DNA of 64,000 nucleotides from Streptomyces sp. TG1A-8 (GTDB lineage: Bacteria; Actinomycetota; Actinomycetes; Streptomycetales; Streptomycetaceae): positions 6,634,001-6,698,000 of the forward strand of contig NZ_JASTLB010000001.1 of NCBI RefSeq assembly GCF_030499535.1, in the 5' to 3' direction. The translations under genes and the position numbers were made by a program. The notes beneath the pieces were generated by a model, which was not told the DNA's origin, did no database searches, and was given only the letters and a program-made list of their open reading frames with translations. Shown here piece after piece: positions 26,881 through 38,368 of the stretch (position 1 is its first letter; each line of letters begins with the position of its first letter).

Positions 26881-28275
26881 ATGACTGAGCAGACCACCTT
26901 CTCGGCGGGAGCGGCGCCCGGGGCGCTCCCTGTCGTGGGACACGCCCTCCAGATGATGCGTCACCCGGTGAACTTCATGACGTCGCTGTCGGCCCACGGC
27001 GACCTGGTCGAAATCAAGATCGGCCCCACCACGGCCTACGTCCCGACCCACCCCGAACTGCTGCGGCACGTCCTGACCAACGACCGCATCTTCGACAAGG
27101 GCGGCGTCTTCTACGACCGAGCCCGTGACATCGCCGGCAACGGCCTGGTCACCTGCCCGTTCGCCGACCACCGCCGCCAGCGCCGGCTGATGCAGTCGGC
27201 GTTCACCCGCGGCCAGCTCAAGCGTTACGCCGAGGCCATGCACGCCGAGATCGAGGACACGACGTCGCGCTGGCAGGACGGCATGGTCGTCGACGCCTTC
27301 CCGGAGATGTACGGCATGGCCCTGCGCACGGTCGGCCGCACCCTGTACTCCACCCCCGTCAGCCCCGAGATGGCGGCGCAGGTGGAACGTTCCTTCGACG
27401 TCGTGCTCAACGGCCTGTTCCGGCAGATGTTCCTGCCGGCCTCGATCCGCCGGCTGCCCCTACCGTCCCAGCGCCGCTACCGGAGCAACCTGGACTTCCT
27501 GCACGAGACCACCCAGCGGCTCATCGACGACTACCGCAGCTCCGACACCGAGCGCGACGACCTGCTCGCCGCCCTGCTCGCCTCCCGCGACGACGACGGC
27601 GGCCGGCTCGGCGACAAGGAGATCCACGACCAGGTCATCACCGTCATGGCGGCCGGCACCGAGACCGTCGCCGGTACCCTCACCTGGGTCTTCTACCTCC
27701 TCTCCCAGCACCCGGAGATCGAGGCCGCGCTCTACGACGAGATCGACACCGTCCTCGACGGCCGCGCACCTCAGTGGGACGACCTGCCGAACCTCTCCCT
27801 GGTCGACCGGATCATCTCCGAGACGCTGCGCCTGCACCCGCCGGCCTGGCTGTTCACCCGCCTCACCGCCTCCCCGACCGAACTCGCGGGCCGCCGGCTG
27901 CCCGCCGGCTCCACCGTCGTCTTCAGCCCCGCCGCGGTCGCCCAGTACGAGGACGCCTTCGACAACCCCAAGAAGTTCGACCCCGACCGCTGGCTCCCCG
28001 ACCGCATCGCGCCGGCCGCCCGCCACGCCTACGTGCCGTTCGGCACCGGTGCCCGCAAGTGCATCGGCGACCTCTACGCACGCACCGAGGCCACCTTGGG
28101 GCTCGCCACCATCCTCGGCCGCTGGCGGGTCACCTGCGAGCCCGGCATGGACATCCGCCCGGTCCCGCTGGCCACCGTCTACCACCCGCGCCGGCTGCGG
28201 CTGAGGCTGGACGCGCGCACCCCGCGCCGGACGGCCTCCGCCGTCCCCGCACCGGCCGGGGGTGACGCGGCGTGA
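26881..28275 (+). CDS. penI: Cytochrome P450 PenI/PtlI type (CYP183A): pentalenene C13 oxidation
   Basis: 464-residue P450. I-helix [11 protein letters not shown]-helix ETLRLHPP, meander [10 protein letters not shown], and heme loop [11 protein letters not shown] with the thiolate Cys. PtlI oxidises pentalenene stepwise at C13 to pentalen-13-ol, the aldehyde and 1-deoxypentalenic acid. Its stop codon overlaps the GTG of ispH as GTGA, which physically joins tailoring and MEP genes into one transcript. GAGGACCGA precedes the ATG. Confidence 0.93.
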   Translation: MTEQTTFSAGAAPGALPVVGHALQMMRHPVNFMTSLSAHGDLVEIKIGPTTAYVPTHPELLRHVLTNDRIFDKGGVFYDRARDIAGNGLVTCPFADHRRQRRLMQSAFTRGQLKRYAEAMHAEIEDTTSRWQDGMVVDAFPEMYGMALRTVGRTLYSTPVSPEMAAQVERSFDVVLNGLFRQMFLPASIRRLPLPSQRRYRSNLDFLHETTQRLIDDYRSSDTERDDLLAALLASRDDDGGRLGDKEIHDQVITVMAAGTETVAGTLTWVFYLLSQHPEIEAALYDEIDTVLDGRAPQWDDLPNLSLVDRIISETLRLHPPAWLFTRLTASPTELAGRRLPAGSTVVFSPAAVAQYEDAFDNPKKFDPDRWLPDRIAPAARHAYVPFGTGARKCIGDLYARTEATLGLATILGRWRVTCEPGMDIRPVPLATVYHPRRLRLRLDARTPRRTASAVPAPAGGDAA

Positions 28276-29270
28276 GCGCGGGGAACGTCGTCCTGGCCCA
28301 GCCGCGCGGCTTCTGCGCGGGCGTACGGCGCGCCATCGGCATCGTCGAGCGGGCGCTGGACCTGCACGGGGCACCGGTGTACGTGCGCAAGGAGATCGTG
28401 CACAACCACTACATCGTCTCGGAGCTGCAAAAGCGCGGCGCGGTCTTCGTCGACAGCGAGGAGGAGGTCCCGCAGGGCGCGGTCTGCGTCTTCTCCGCGC
28501 ACGGCGTCTCCCCCGGAGTGCGCTCCGCCGCCGCCGGCCGGCAGCTCGAAGTCATCGACGCCACCTGCCCGCTGGTCTCCAAGGTCCACCAGGAAGCGGT
28601 GCGCTTCGCCCGCGACGGGCGCACCATCCTCCTCGTCGGGCACGAGGGCCACGAGGAGGTCGAGGGCGTCCTCGGCGAGGCCCCCGACCGGATCGTCGTC
28701 ATCGAGACCGAGGACGACGTACGACGCCTCGGCCTGCCCGACGACACCCCGGTCGCCGTCCTCACCCAGACCACCCTCTCGTTCGACGAGACCGAGCGCG
28801 TCGTCGAGGCCCTGCGCGCCCGCTTCACCGACCTGATCACCCCCGGCGACGACATCTGCTACGCCAGCCAGAACAGGCAGAACGCCGTCAAGGACCTCGC
28901 ACGCGACAACGACCTGGTCCTGATCGTCGGCTCGCACAACTCCAGCAACTCGCTGCGCATGGTCGAGGTGGCCCGCGATCACGGCGCCGCCGCCCATCTG
29001 GTGCCCGACGAACAGCACCTCGACGCGGCCTGGCTGGAGGACGTGTCGTCGGTCGGCATCAGTGCCGGGGCCAGTGCCCCGGAGATCCTCGTCGACGGGC
29101 TCGTCGCCCGGCTCGCCGAACTCGGCTTCGACCGGGTCGAGCTCCAGCGGGGCATCGCCGAGGACGTCGTGTTCTCCATGCCCGGCCGGCTGGCCGACCC
29201 GGTCACCGGCCGCGTCCCGCAGACACCGCTGGCCGGCGAGGTCTCGCCCGCACCCGGTGGGGCGCGATGA
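28272..29270 (+). CDS. ispH: 4-hydroxy-3-methylbut-2-enyl diphosphate reductase
   Basis: 332-residue [4Fe-4S] enzyme of the last MEP step, reducing HMBPP to IPP and DMAPP. Three cluster cysteines are C15 (PRGFCAGV), C99 (DATCPLV) and C196 (DDICYASQ). H127 and E129 (GHEGHEE) and the TQTTLS and NSSNSLRM motifs are also intact, so it looks active. Electrons must come from reduced ferredoxin/flavodoxin, and korAB-fdxA lie 3.2 kb downstream. It is very likely a second copy, since Streptomyces normally has an ispH elsewhere. GTG start with 4-base overlap to penI. Confidence 0.95.
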   Translation: MSAGNVVLAQPRGFCAGVRRAIGIVERALDLHGAPVYVRKEIVHNHYIVSELQKRGAVFVDSEEEVPQGAVCVFSAHGVSPGVRSAAAGRQLEVIDATCPLVSKVHQEAVRFARDGRTILLVGHEGHEEVEGVLGEAPDRIVVIETEDDVRRLGLPDDTPVAVLTQTTLSFDETERVVEALRARFTDLITPGDDICYASQNRQNAVKDLARDNDLVLIVGSHNSSNSLRMVEVARDHGAAAHLVPDEQHLDAAWLEDVSSVGISAGASAPEILVDGLVARLAELGFDRVELQRGIAEDVVFSMPGRLADPVTGRVPQTPLAGEVSPAPGGAR

Positions 29271-29299
29271 ATCCACCACTGGAGAAAGAGGACTGCGCC

Positions 29300-31087
29300 A
29301 TGCCACGCCTGGAGGAAATCCGAGGGCCGGAGGACGTGCGTGCCCTGTCCCCGCAGGCGGCCCGCGAACTGGCGCCGCAGATCCGGCGGCTGCTGGTGGA
29401 CACCTGCACCGCCAACGGCGGCCACCTCGGCCCCAACCTCGGGGTCGTCGAACTGTCCATCGCCCTGCACCGCGTCTTCGACTCCCCCCGCGACAAGATC
29501 CTGTGGGACACCGGCCACCAGTCCTACGTCCACAAGATCCTCACCGGCCGCGCCGAAGCCCTCGCCACGCTCCGCCGCACCGGCGGCATGTCGGGCTACC
29601 CCTGCCGCGCCGAGTCCGAGCACGACGTCATCGAGAACTCGCACGCCTCGACCTCCCTGTCCTGGGCGGACGGCCTCGCCCGCGCCAACGCCCTGCTCGG
29701 GCGGGGCGACCGCGCCGTGGTCGCCGTGGTCGGTGACGGCGCGCTCACCGGGGGCATGGCCTGGGAAGCCCTCAACAACATCGCGGCGGCCCCCGAACGC
29801 CCCGTCGTCGTGGTCCTCAACGACAACGGCCGCTCCTACGCCCCCACCGCCGGCGCCGTCGCCGGACACCTCGCCGACCTGCGCGCGGGCGACGCCCCGC
29901 AAGCCCTGTTCGAGAACCTGGGGCTCGCCTACGTCGGCCCGGTGGACGGCCACGACATCGAGGCGGTGGAGACGGTGCTGCGCGAGGCCGTCGCCCTGCG
30001 CAAGCCCGTGGTGGTGCACTGCGTCACCGAGAAGGGCCGCGGCCACCTGCCCGCCGAGCAGGACGACACGGACCGCTTCCACGCCGTGCGCGCCGCCTCC
30101 GCCCGGAAACCGGGGGGCGCACCCAGCTGGACGTCCGTGTTCGGCAGCGAACTGGCCGACCTCGCCGCCGACCGGCCGGACGTGGTCGCCATCACCGCGG
30201 CCATGCTCGACCCGACCGGGCTCAGCGAGTTCGCCCGCCGCCACCCCGAGCGGGTCATCGACGTCGGCATCGCCGAACAGCACGCCGTCACCGCCGCCGC
30301 GGGCCTCGCCCTCGGCGGGGTGCACCCGGTCGTCGCGCTGTACGCCACCTTCCTCAACCGGGCCTTCGACCAGCTCCTGATGGACGTGGCCCTGCACCGC
30401 GCCCCGGTCACCTTCGTCCTGGACCGGGCCGGTGTGACCGGCGACGACGGCCCTTCGCACAACGGCATGTGGGACCTGTCGCTGCTGAACCTGGTGCCCG
30501 GCCTGCGACTGGCCGCCCCACGCGACGCCGCCACCCTGCGCCGCGCCCTGCGGGAGGCCGTGGCCTGCGACGACGGCCCCACCGCCCTGCGCTTTCCCAA
30601 GGGCTCCCGCGGAGCGGACATCCCGGCCGTGGACGTCTATGCCGAGCTGGACGTCCTGCACCGCGGCGAGCGTCCCGACATCCTCCTGGTCTCCGTCGGC
30701 GCCATGGCCGCCACCTGCCTCGACGTCGCCGAACGGCTGGCCGAACGGGGCGTCGGCGTCACCGTCGTGGACCCCCGCTGGATCAAGCCGGTGCCGCCCG
30801 AGCTGACCGTGCTCGCCCTCGACCACCTGCTGGTCGCCACGGTCGAGGACAACGGCCGGGTCGGCGGCGTCGGGGCGGGCGTCGCCCAGGCGCTGAGCGA
30901 CGCCAAGCCGGGCCTGCCGGTGCACGTCTTCGGCATCCCGCAGCGCTTCCTCGACCACGGCTCACGGGCCGACGTCCTGGAGGCCAGCGGCCTCACCCCC
31001 CGCCATCTCACCCACGCGCTGCTGGAGGCCCTGCCCTCCGGACGGCAGGCCCGGCAGGGAGCCCCCGCCTCCCTCGCCGTCGGCTGA
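29300..31087 (+). CDS. dxs: 1-deoxy-D-xylulose-5-phosphate synthase (cluster copy)
   Basis: 595-residue TPP enzyme making DXP from pyruvate and glyceraldehyde 3-phosphate, the flux-controlling entry of the MEP pathway. Motifs: [13 protein letters not shown] near 35, [16 protein letters not shown] near 145 (TPP/Mg site), the catalytic Glu in [20 protein letters not shown], and [15 protein letters not shown]. It is somewhat shorter than the usual 620-650 residues because of a compact C terminus. Start MPRLEEIRG (29300) has GAGGAC upstream; an alternative ATG at 29267 overlaps the ispH stop as ATGA and would add 11 residues. Both starts leave it in the same operon. Confidence 0.93.
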   Translation: MPRLEEIRGPEDVRALSPQAARELAPQIRRLLVDTCTANGGHLGPNLGVVELSIALHRVFDSPRDKILWDTGHQSYVHKILTGRAEALATLRRTGGMSGYPCRAESEHDVIENSHASTSLSWADGLARANALLGRGDRAVVAVVGDGALTGGMAWEALNNIAAAPERPVVVVLNDNGRSYAPTAGAVAGHLADLRAGDAPQALFENLGLAYVGPVDGHDIEAVETVLREAVALRKPVVVHCVTEKGRGHLPAEQDDTDRFHAVRAASARKPGGAPSWTSVFGSELADLAADRPDVVAITAAMLDPTGLSEFARRHPERVIDVGIAEQHAVTAAAGLALGGVHPVVALYATFLNRAFDQLLMDVALHRAPVTFVLDRAGVTGDDGPSHNGMWDLSLLNLVPGLRLAAPRDAATLRRALREAVACDDGPTALRFPKGSRGADIPAVDVYAELDVLHRGERPDILLVSVGAMAATCLDVAERLAERGVGVTVVDPRWIKPVPPELTVLALDHLLVATVEDNGRVGGVGAGVAQALSDAKPGLPVHVFGIPQRFLDHGSRADVLEASGLTPRHLTHALLEALPSGRQARQGAPASLAVG

Positions 31088-31285
31088 CGCCGGGCACCCC
31101 GACGGGCGGTCGGCGCCCACCCGCACGGTGACGATCCCGCCGGCCGCCCGTGACCCGGCTGCCCGCGGGGCGCGCCCGCTCCCGCCGCCGCGCCTTTCTC
31201 CAGCACTTCCACAGCCCTCAACGGCACACAGTCATCAGCCACCACCCGGTCCGTCCGGACCGGCCGACCATCTTGGGGAACTGTC

Positions 31286-32451
<1,166 letters not shown>

Positions 32452-32455
<4 letters not shown>

Positions 32456-34345
32456 GCACACCGGCCACCGTCAAACAGCTCGACCGGGTCGTGATCCGCT
32501 TCGCCGGTGACTCCGGCGACGGTATGCAGCTGACCGGCGACCGGTTCACGGCGGAGACGGCCGGCTTCGGCAACGACCTGTCGACGCTGCCGAACTTCCC
32601 CGCCGAGATCCGCGCCCCCGCAGGCACCCTGCCCGGCGTCTCCTCGTTCCAGGTGCACTTCGCCGACCACGACGTCATCACCCCGGGCGACGCCCCGGAC
32701 GTCCTGGTCGCCATGAACCCGGCCGCGCTCAGGGCCAACCTGGCCGACCTGCCGCGCGGTGCCGAAATCATCGTCAACACCGACGAGTTCACCCGGCGCG
32801 CCCTCGCGAAGGTGGGCTGGAGCACCAGCCCGCTGGACGACGCCACGCTGGAGGGGTACCGGGTGCACCCGGTGGCGCTGACCACGCTGACCGTCGAGGC
32901 GCTCAAGGACTCGGGACTCGCCCGCAAGGACGCGGAGCGGGCGAAGAACATGTTCGCGCTGGGCCTGCTGTCCTGGATGTACCACCGGCCCACCGAGGGC
33001 ACCGAGAAGTTCCTGCGCACCAAGTTCGCCGGGAAGCCGGAGCTGGCCGAGGCCAACGTGACCGCCTTCCGGGCGGGCTGGAACTACGGCGAGACCACCG
33101 AGTCGTTCGCCGTCTCCTACGAGGTCGCCCCGGCGAAGCACGCCTTCACCCCGGGCCGCCACCGCAACATCTCCGGCAACCTGGCCCTCGCCCTGGGCCT
33201 GGTGGCCGCCGCCGAGCGCGCGGAGCTGCCGCTGTTCCTCGGCTCGTACCCGATCACCCCGGCCTCGGACATCCTGCACGAGCTGAGCCGGCACAAGAAC
33301 TTCGGCGTGCGCACCTTCCAGGCCGAGGACGAGATCGCCGGCATCGGCGCGGCCCTCGGCGCCGCCTTCGGCGGCTCGCTGGCGGTGACGACGACGTCCG
33401 GGCCGGGCGTGGCCCTCAAGTCGGAGACCATCGGTCTCGCCGTCTCCCTCGAACTCCCCCTCCTGGTGGTCGACATCCAGCGCGGCGGACCCTCGACCGG
33501 TCTGCCGACCAAGACCGAGCAGGCGGACCTGCTGCAGGCGATGTACGGCCGCAACGGAGAGGCCCCGGTCCCGGTGATCGCCCCGCACACCCCGGCCGGC
33601 TGCTTCGACGCGGCCCTGGAGGCGGCCCGGATCGCGCTGACCTACCGCACCCCGGTGTTCCTGCTCTCCGACGGCTACCTCGCCAACGGCTCCGAGCCCT
33701 GGCGCATCCCCGACGTGGCCGGACTGCCCGATCTGCGCGTGGAGTTCGCCACCGCCCCGAACCGTCCCGACGGCTCCTTCTGGCCGTACCTGCGCGACCC
33801 CGGGACCCTGGCCCGTCCCTGGGCGCTGCCGGGCACCCCGGGCCTGGAACACCGCATCGGCGGCATCGAGAAACAGGACGGCACGGGCAACATCTCCTAC
33901 GACCCCGCCAACCACGACTTCATGGTCCGCACCCGTCAGGCCAAGATCGACGGCATCGCCGTACCCGACCTGGAGGTCGACGACCCCTCCCCGGGCGCCC
34001 AACCCCGTTCGAGCGGGGGAGGCCCCACCGGTGACGCCGGGCTGCTGGTGCTGGGCTGGGGGTCGACGTACGGGCCGATCACCGCGGCCGTGCGTGAGGT
34101 ACGGGCCGCCGGGGGCCGGGTCGCCACCGCGCACCTGCGCCACCTCAACCCCTTCCCCGCCAACCTCGGCGAGGTGCTGCGCCGTTACGACCGGGTCCTG
34201 GTCCCGGAGATGAACCTCGGCCAGCTCGCGCTGCTGCTGCGCGGGCGGTTCCTGGTGGACGTGCGCTCCCACACCCAGGTCTCCGGCATGCCGTTCAAGG
34301 CCGCGCAGCTGGCCGCCGTGATCGAGGAGAACCTGGAGGCCCTCG

Positions 34346-34356
<11 letters not shown>
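32452..34356 (+). CDS. korA: 2-oxoacid:ferredoxin oxidoreductase, alpha-gamma subunit
   Basis: 634-residue fused gamma-alpha subunit. The gamma domain begins [17 protein letters not shown] (residues 12-28); the alpha domain begins near residue 220 at [19 protein letters not shown] and carries [15 protein letters not shown] and [17 protein letters not shown], the usual TPP-side features. With KorB it oxidatively decarboxylates 2-oxoacids (2-oxoglutarate in most Streptomyces-type KorAB) to acyl-CoA and reduces ferredoxin. GTG start overlaps the ispG stop as GTGA, a strong sign of co-expression with MEP genes. A housekeeping copy should exist elsewhere. Confidence 0.92.
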
Positions 34357-35284
<928 letters not shown>

Positions 35285-35336
35285 GCCCCCGACGAGAACC
35301 GCACACCGACAGCGACACGAACAAGAGGAAACATCC

Positions 35337-35657
35337 GTGACCTACGTCATCGCCCAGCCCTGTGTGGACGTCAAGGACAAGGCCTGCATCGAGGAATGCC
35401 CCGTCGACTGCATCTACGAGGGCCGGCGGTCCCTGTACATCCACCCGGACGAATGCGTCGACTGCGGCGCCTGCGAACCGGTCTGCCCCGTCGAGGCGAT
35501 CTTCTACGAGGACGACGTGCCCGGGGACTGGACGGACTACCACAAGGCGAACGTCGAGTTCTTCGACGACCTCGGCTCGCCCGGCGGCGCCAGCGGCCTC
35601 GGCCCGGTCGACCGCGACCACCCGCTCGTCGCCGGACAGCCGGTCCGCACGGCATGA
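35337..35657 (+). CDS. fdxA: FdxA-type 7Fe/8-cysteine ferredoxin
   Basis: 106-residue [3Fe-4S][4Fe-4S]-type bacterial ferredoxin with cysteines at 9, 17, 21, 25, 40, 43, 46 and 50 (blocks [19 protein letters not shown] and [13 protein letters not shown]). The C-terminal extension [20 protein letters not shown] is FdxA-like. AAGAGGAAA lies upstream of the GTG start. Position directly after korAB and ispG suggests it carries electrons from KorAB to IspG and IspH, and possibly to PenM or PenI; this is inference from context. Confidence 0.92.
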   Translation: MTYVIAQPCVDVKDKACIEECPVDCIYEGRRSLYIHPDECVDCGACEPVCPVEAIFYEDDVPGDWTDYHKANVEFFDDLGSPGGASGLGPVDRDHPLVAGQPVRTA

Positions 35658-35685
35658 GCCGGGCCGGAGGGGGCCGCCGGGCGGG

Positions 35686-36405
35686 GTCACCGTCCGGGCG
35701 CCGGGCGAGGCCGGCCTGACGCTGTCGGCGGGCCGCCGCCCGGACGGCCACCACGAACCGACCACCACCTTCCTGGCGGTCGGCCTCCACGCCGTGGTGC
35801 GGATCGCCCCCCGCACCACGGCTCACCGTCACCGTCCGGGGCCCCGCCCCGCCGGCGACGGCGGTCCGGCGCCGCGGGCAGTCCGCCCGATGGCCCGCGC
35901 CGCCGGGGTCGGACCGGCCGTCGCCGTCCACATCGGCAAACGCATCCCCGTCGCCCGCGGCCCGGCCGGAGGCAGCGCCGACGCGGCGGCCGCACCGGTG
36001 GGCTGCGGCGCGCCGCGGGGCCTCGGCCCCTACCGGGAGGAACTGCGCCTCCCGGCCGCCGGACCGGGCGGCGACGTCGGCTTCCCGCTGTACGGCGGGT
36101 CGCGCCGGGCCCGGGGCGCGGTGAACTCCTCACCCCGCCGGGACCCCCGGCACCGGGGTGTTCCACCGGGCCCTCGCGGCGTCCCCGCACGGCCTGGCCA
36201 CCCCGGCGGCCCTCCAGGAGCGCGACCGGCTGAGGCGGACGCGGCCCGCCGACGGCGAGCGGCCGCGCCGGGGACGGGCGGCGGGCGGACGTCCCCCTGT
36301 GGCCGGCCGTCGCGTCGAGCACGGTCCCGGAGCCGTCGGGCCGGGTGCGGCTCACCTCGGGCACGGGCGGGTCCTGCGGGCCGACCGGCGGACGGCACGG
36401 CAGTG
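35686..36405 (+). pseudogene. ispE: ispE (CDP-ME kinase) pseudogene
   Basis: Decayed MEP kinase. The frame from 35686 reads VTVRAPGEAGLTLS (IspE begins with VTVR-x-PAKVN), then RRPDGHHEP (RPDGFHDL), TTTFLAVGL, and later HIGKRIPVARGPAGGSADAA, the ATP-binding GHMP motif (IPVAGGMAGGSADAA). After about 36140 the similarity moves to another frame (VFHRALAASPHGLATPAALQ, like FHWVFA-x-ADGGLSTP), showing a frameshift. No start codon is evident and key residues (Lys in the first motif, the MAGGSAD Met) are changed. It lies right after fdxA and before a strong terminator. Confidence 0.8.
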
Positions 36406-36453
36406 ATCAGCCCCGGGCGCACGGGAGTGCCGCGCGCCCGGGGCTGATCACTG
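36401..36453. terminator. Strong bidirectional terminator closing the terpene/MEP operon
   Basis: Perfect 20-bp inverted repeat (36401-36420 pairing with 36434-36453), 13-base loop. It marks the right border of the penH-to-fdxA operon and also ends the minus-strand MTase-NUDIX gene. Confidence 0.9.
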
Positions 36454-36460
36454 AGGACCC

Positions 36461-37531
36461 CTATGCGGGGGTGCCGGGGGGTGGCGACTCCACCGGGGCG
36501 ACCGGATAGCGGTGGACGGGCGGCAGCCCGCGCAGCAGTCCCGGCCATACGGTGTCGAGGACATGCGCGCTCGGCGTGAACAGCGGTTGGGCCAGCGCGG
36601 GGAGATCGGCGACCTCGTGCCACTCCCAGCGGCGGATCAGCTGCGGTTCGGCGACGACCGGCTCACCGGTGTACGACGCGACGCGGACGGCGGCCGTCAA
36701 CCGCGGCATCCCGTGCGTGGAGTCCATCAGCAGTGCGACGACCCGGGCCCCGGCGGGATCGGCGACCAGCCCCGTCTCCTCCGCCAGTTCCCGCACCCCG
36801 GCGGCGGCGAAGTCCTCCCCGGCGTCGTTCTTCCCGCCCGGCAGCTCCCACCCCCCGCGCTTCAGGGACCACCCCAGCAGCACCCGCCCCGCCGCGTCGG
36901 TGACGACGACCCCGGCCCCGGTCAGGGCGTGCGCCGAAGGCCGTCCCGGCGCCGCGCACACCACGGCCGTCGCCACCGGCTCCCGCAGTACGACGAACGC
37001 CGCCCCGTCCACGTCGTACCGCTCCACCACCCCCCACCCGGCGCACAGCGCCGAGATCTCGTCCTCGTCGAGAGCGATGCCCCGCTTGCTCCCGGGCACC
37101 CGTCCGGCGACCGGCGTGACGACACACAGGGCCCCGCCCGCCCGCAGCCGCTCCCGCAGCCGGTTCACGACCCGGGTCCGGTCCCGCACGAACGCCCAGC
37201 TGCGCCGGAACACGATCACGTCGTAGGTGCCGTCGGGCAGTTCGTCCCGTTCGACGTCACGGCACAGGTAGCGGACCCCCGAACCGGCCGGGGTGCTGCG
37301 CTCGGCGCGGGCCAGGGCCTCCGCCGAGAAGTCCACCGCGTCGACCGTGTAGCCGAGCGATCCGAGGAACCGGGCGAGTTCCCCCAGCCCGCACCCCACC
37401 TCCAGAGCCGTCCCGCCCCCGGGCGCCGGAAGCCGCTCGGCGAACAGCGCCTTCTCGGGCTCCCGCAGCTCGCGGAAGCTCCTGCCCGCGGCGTAGTGCG
37501 CGTCCCACGCGCCGGTGGTCGTGTCTCCCAC
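36461..37531 (-). CDS. Fusion of SAM-dependent methyltransferase and NUDIX hydrolase
   Basis: 356 residues with two domains. Residues 1-180 are a class I methyltransferase (ALEVGCGLGELARFLGSLGY is motif I; DVIVFRRSW is motif IV-like). Residues 200-356 are a NUDIX hydrolase with the box GGKNDAGEDFAAAGVRELAE, followed by ETGL (G-x5-E-x7-R-E-x2-E-E). Similar bifunctional proteins are annotated in Streptomyces; the combination could repair or methylate a nucleotide-linked substrate, but the pairing is unexplained. GTG at 37531 was chosen (GAGGAG upstream); the longer frame is antisense-like. Monocistronic. Confidence 0.85.
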   Translation of the reverse strand: MGDTTTGAWDAHYAAGRSFRELREPEKALFAERLPAPGGGTALEVGCGLGELARFLGSLGYTVDAVDFSAEALARAERSTPAGSGVRYLCRDVERDELPDGTYDVIVFRRSWAFVRDRTRVVNRLRERLRAGGALCVVTPVAGRVPGSKRGIALDEDEISALCAGWGVVERYDVDGAAFVVLREPVATAVVCAAPGRPSAHALTGAGVVVTDAAGRVLLGWSLKRGGWELPGGKNDAGEDFAAAGVRELAEETGLVADPAGARVVALLMDSTHGMPRLTAAVRVASYTGEPVVAEPQLIRRWEWHEVADLPALAQPLFTPSAHVLDTVWPGLLRGLPPVHRYPVAPVESPPPGTPA

Positions 37532-37751
37532 GGTTCGGACTCCTCGTCGGTCGGGGGAAGGGAAGGGGGCGCCTCGGCCGTGCGACCGAGGCGGGGGCGG
37601 ACACCGGGTTTCCGGCCGGCCGGCCGGTGCGGGGCAACGCGCCGGCACGAGGCACGGCGGCAGCCGCCGGGACGGCCCCGGCCGGGAACACCGCCGCACC
37701 TCGTCCGGTCCGCCCGCGCGGACGAACCGGGGGACCGGTGCGGCCGCTCCG

Positions 37752-38100
37752 TCACTTGGTCGCGCCCCGCGCGAAGCCGTTGTAGATGTAGCGCTGGAGG
37801 AAGAGGAACACGAGCAGGGTCGGGACGGATCCTGACCTCGCCCTCGTAGTCGGTGAGGGCCTCGAACCTCACCCTCACCCCGGGGTGGGTCTTGCGGAAC
37901 TCGGCGGCGTACCGGGCCATCGTCCCGTTCTGGACGAGGTCGGTGCGGTGCGTCAGGGCCTTGACGGTGCCCGAGGCGTCGGCGGGGTCGGCGGGTGCCT
38001 TCGCCGTCTCACCGGACACCGCGCCCCGGCCGCCGCATCCCGCGGCGGTCAGGATCGCGGCGGCCGGGAACGCTCCTGCGAGCGCCTTCTTCTTCCCCAT
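37752..38100 (-). pseudogene. Deleted sugar ABC transporter: solute-binding lipoprotein N terminus fused to permease C terminus
   Basis: From 38100 downward: MGKKKALAGAFPAAAILTAA with GCGG lipobox (Cys) and then GTVKALTHRTDLVQNGTMAR, a sugar-binding lipoprotein start. After about position 37835 the frame is broken, and 37752-37830 reads VPTLLVFLFLQRYIYNGFAR then GATK-stop, the C terminus of the second carbohydrate ABC permease. The rest of the binding protein, the first permease and most of the second are gone. A single deletion removing about 2.5 genes explains this. The adjacent LacI regulator and beta-mannosidase suggest an original mannoside uptake system. Confidence 0.8.
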
Positions 38101-38168
38101 GTGCCCAGCTCCTTCAGGGGTGCGGCTCGGCTTTGCGGGTGGGATGTCGGCACTATGCCAGTCGCTTG

Positions 38169-38179
38169 TTAACCGGTAA
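38169..38179. promoter_or_regulatory. TTAACCGGTAA, possible LacI-type operator upstream of the lost transporter
   Basis: Near-palindromic 11-mer in an A/T-rich stretch between the transporter pseudogene and the beta-mannosidase. It may be the remaining operator of the divergent locus. Low confidence; only pattern-based. Confidence 0.3.
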
Positions 38180-38368
38180 AGCCGAGATTTCCAGCACCAT
38201 GCCCAATCGTTACCGTTCGAGTACGCACGGTGGCGAAATCATGTGCGGAACCGGGGAAAAGGGTCGATACGAATGACTGGACCGGTTCATGGGCAGTGAC
38301 TGGTCAGCAGGCTAGGTTGTCGGCCGTCGTCCGTCCCCGGGCCTGAGTCAGGCGATTGGAGCCGCAGC

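Noticed and set aside
28979-30958. 659-codon minus ORF opposite dxs
   Set aside because: Antisense shadow of Dxs with Val/Gly/Ala-rich text.
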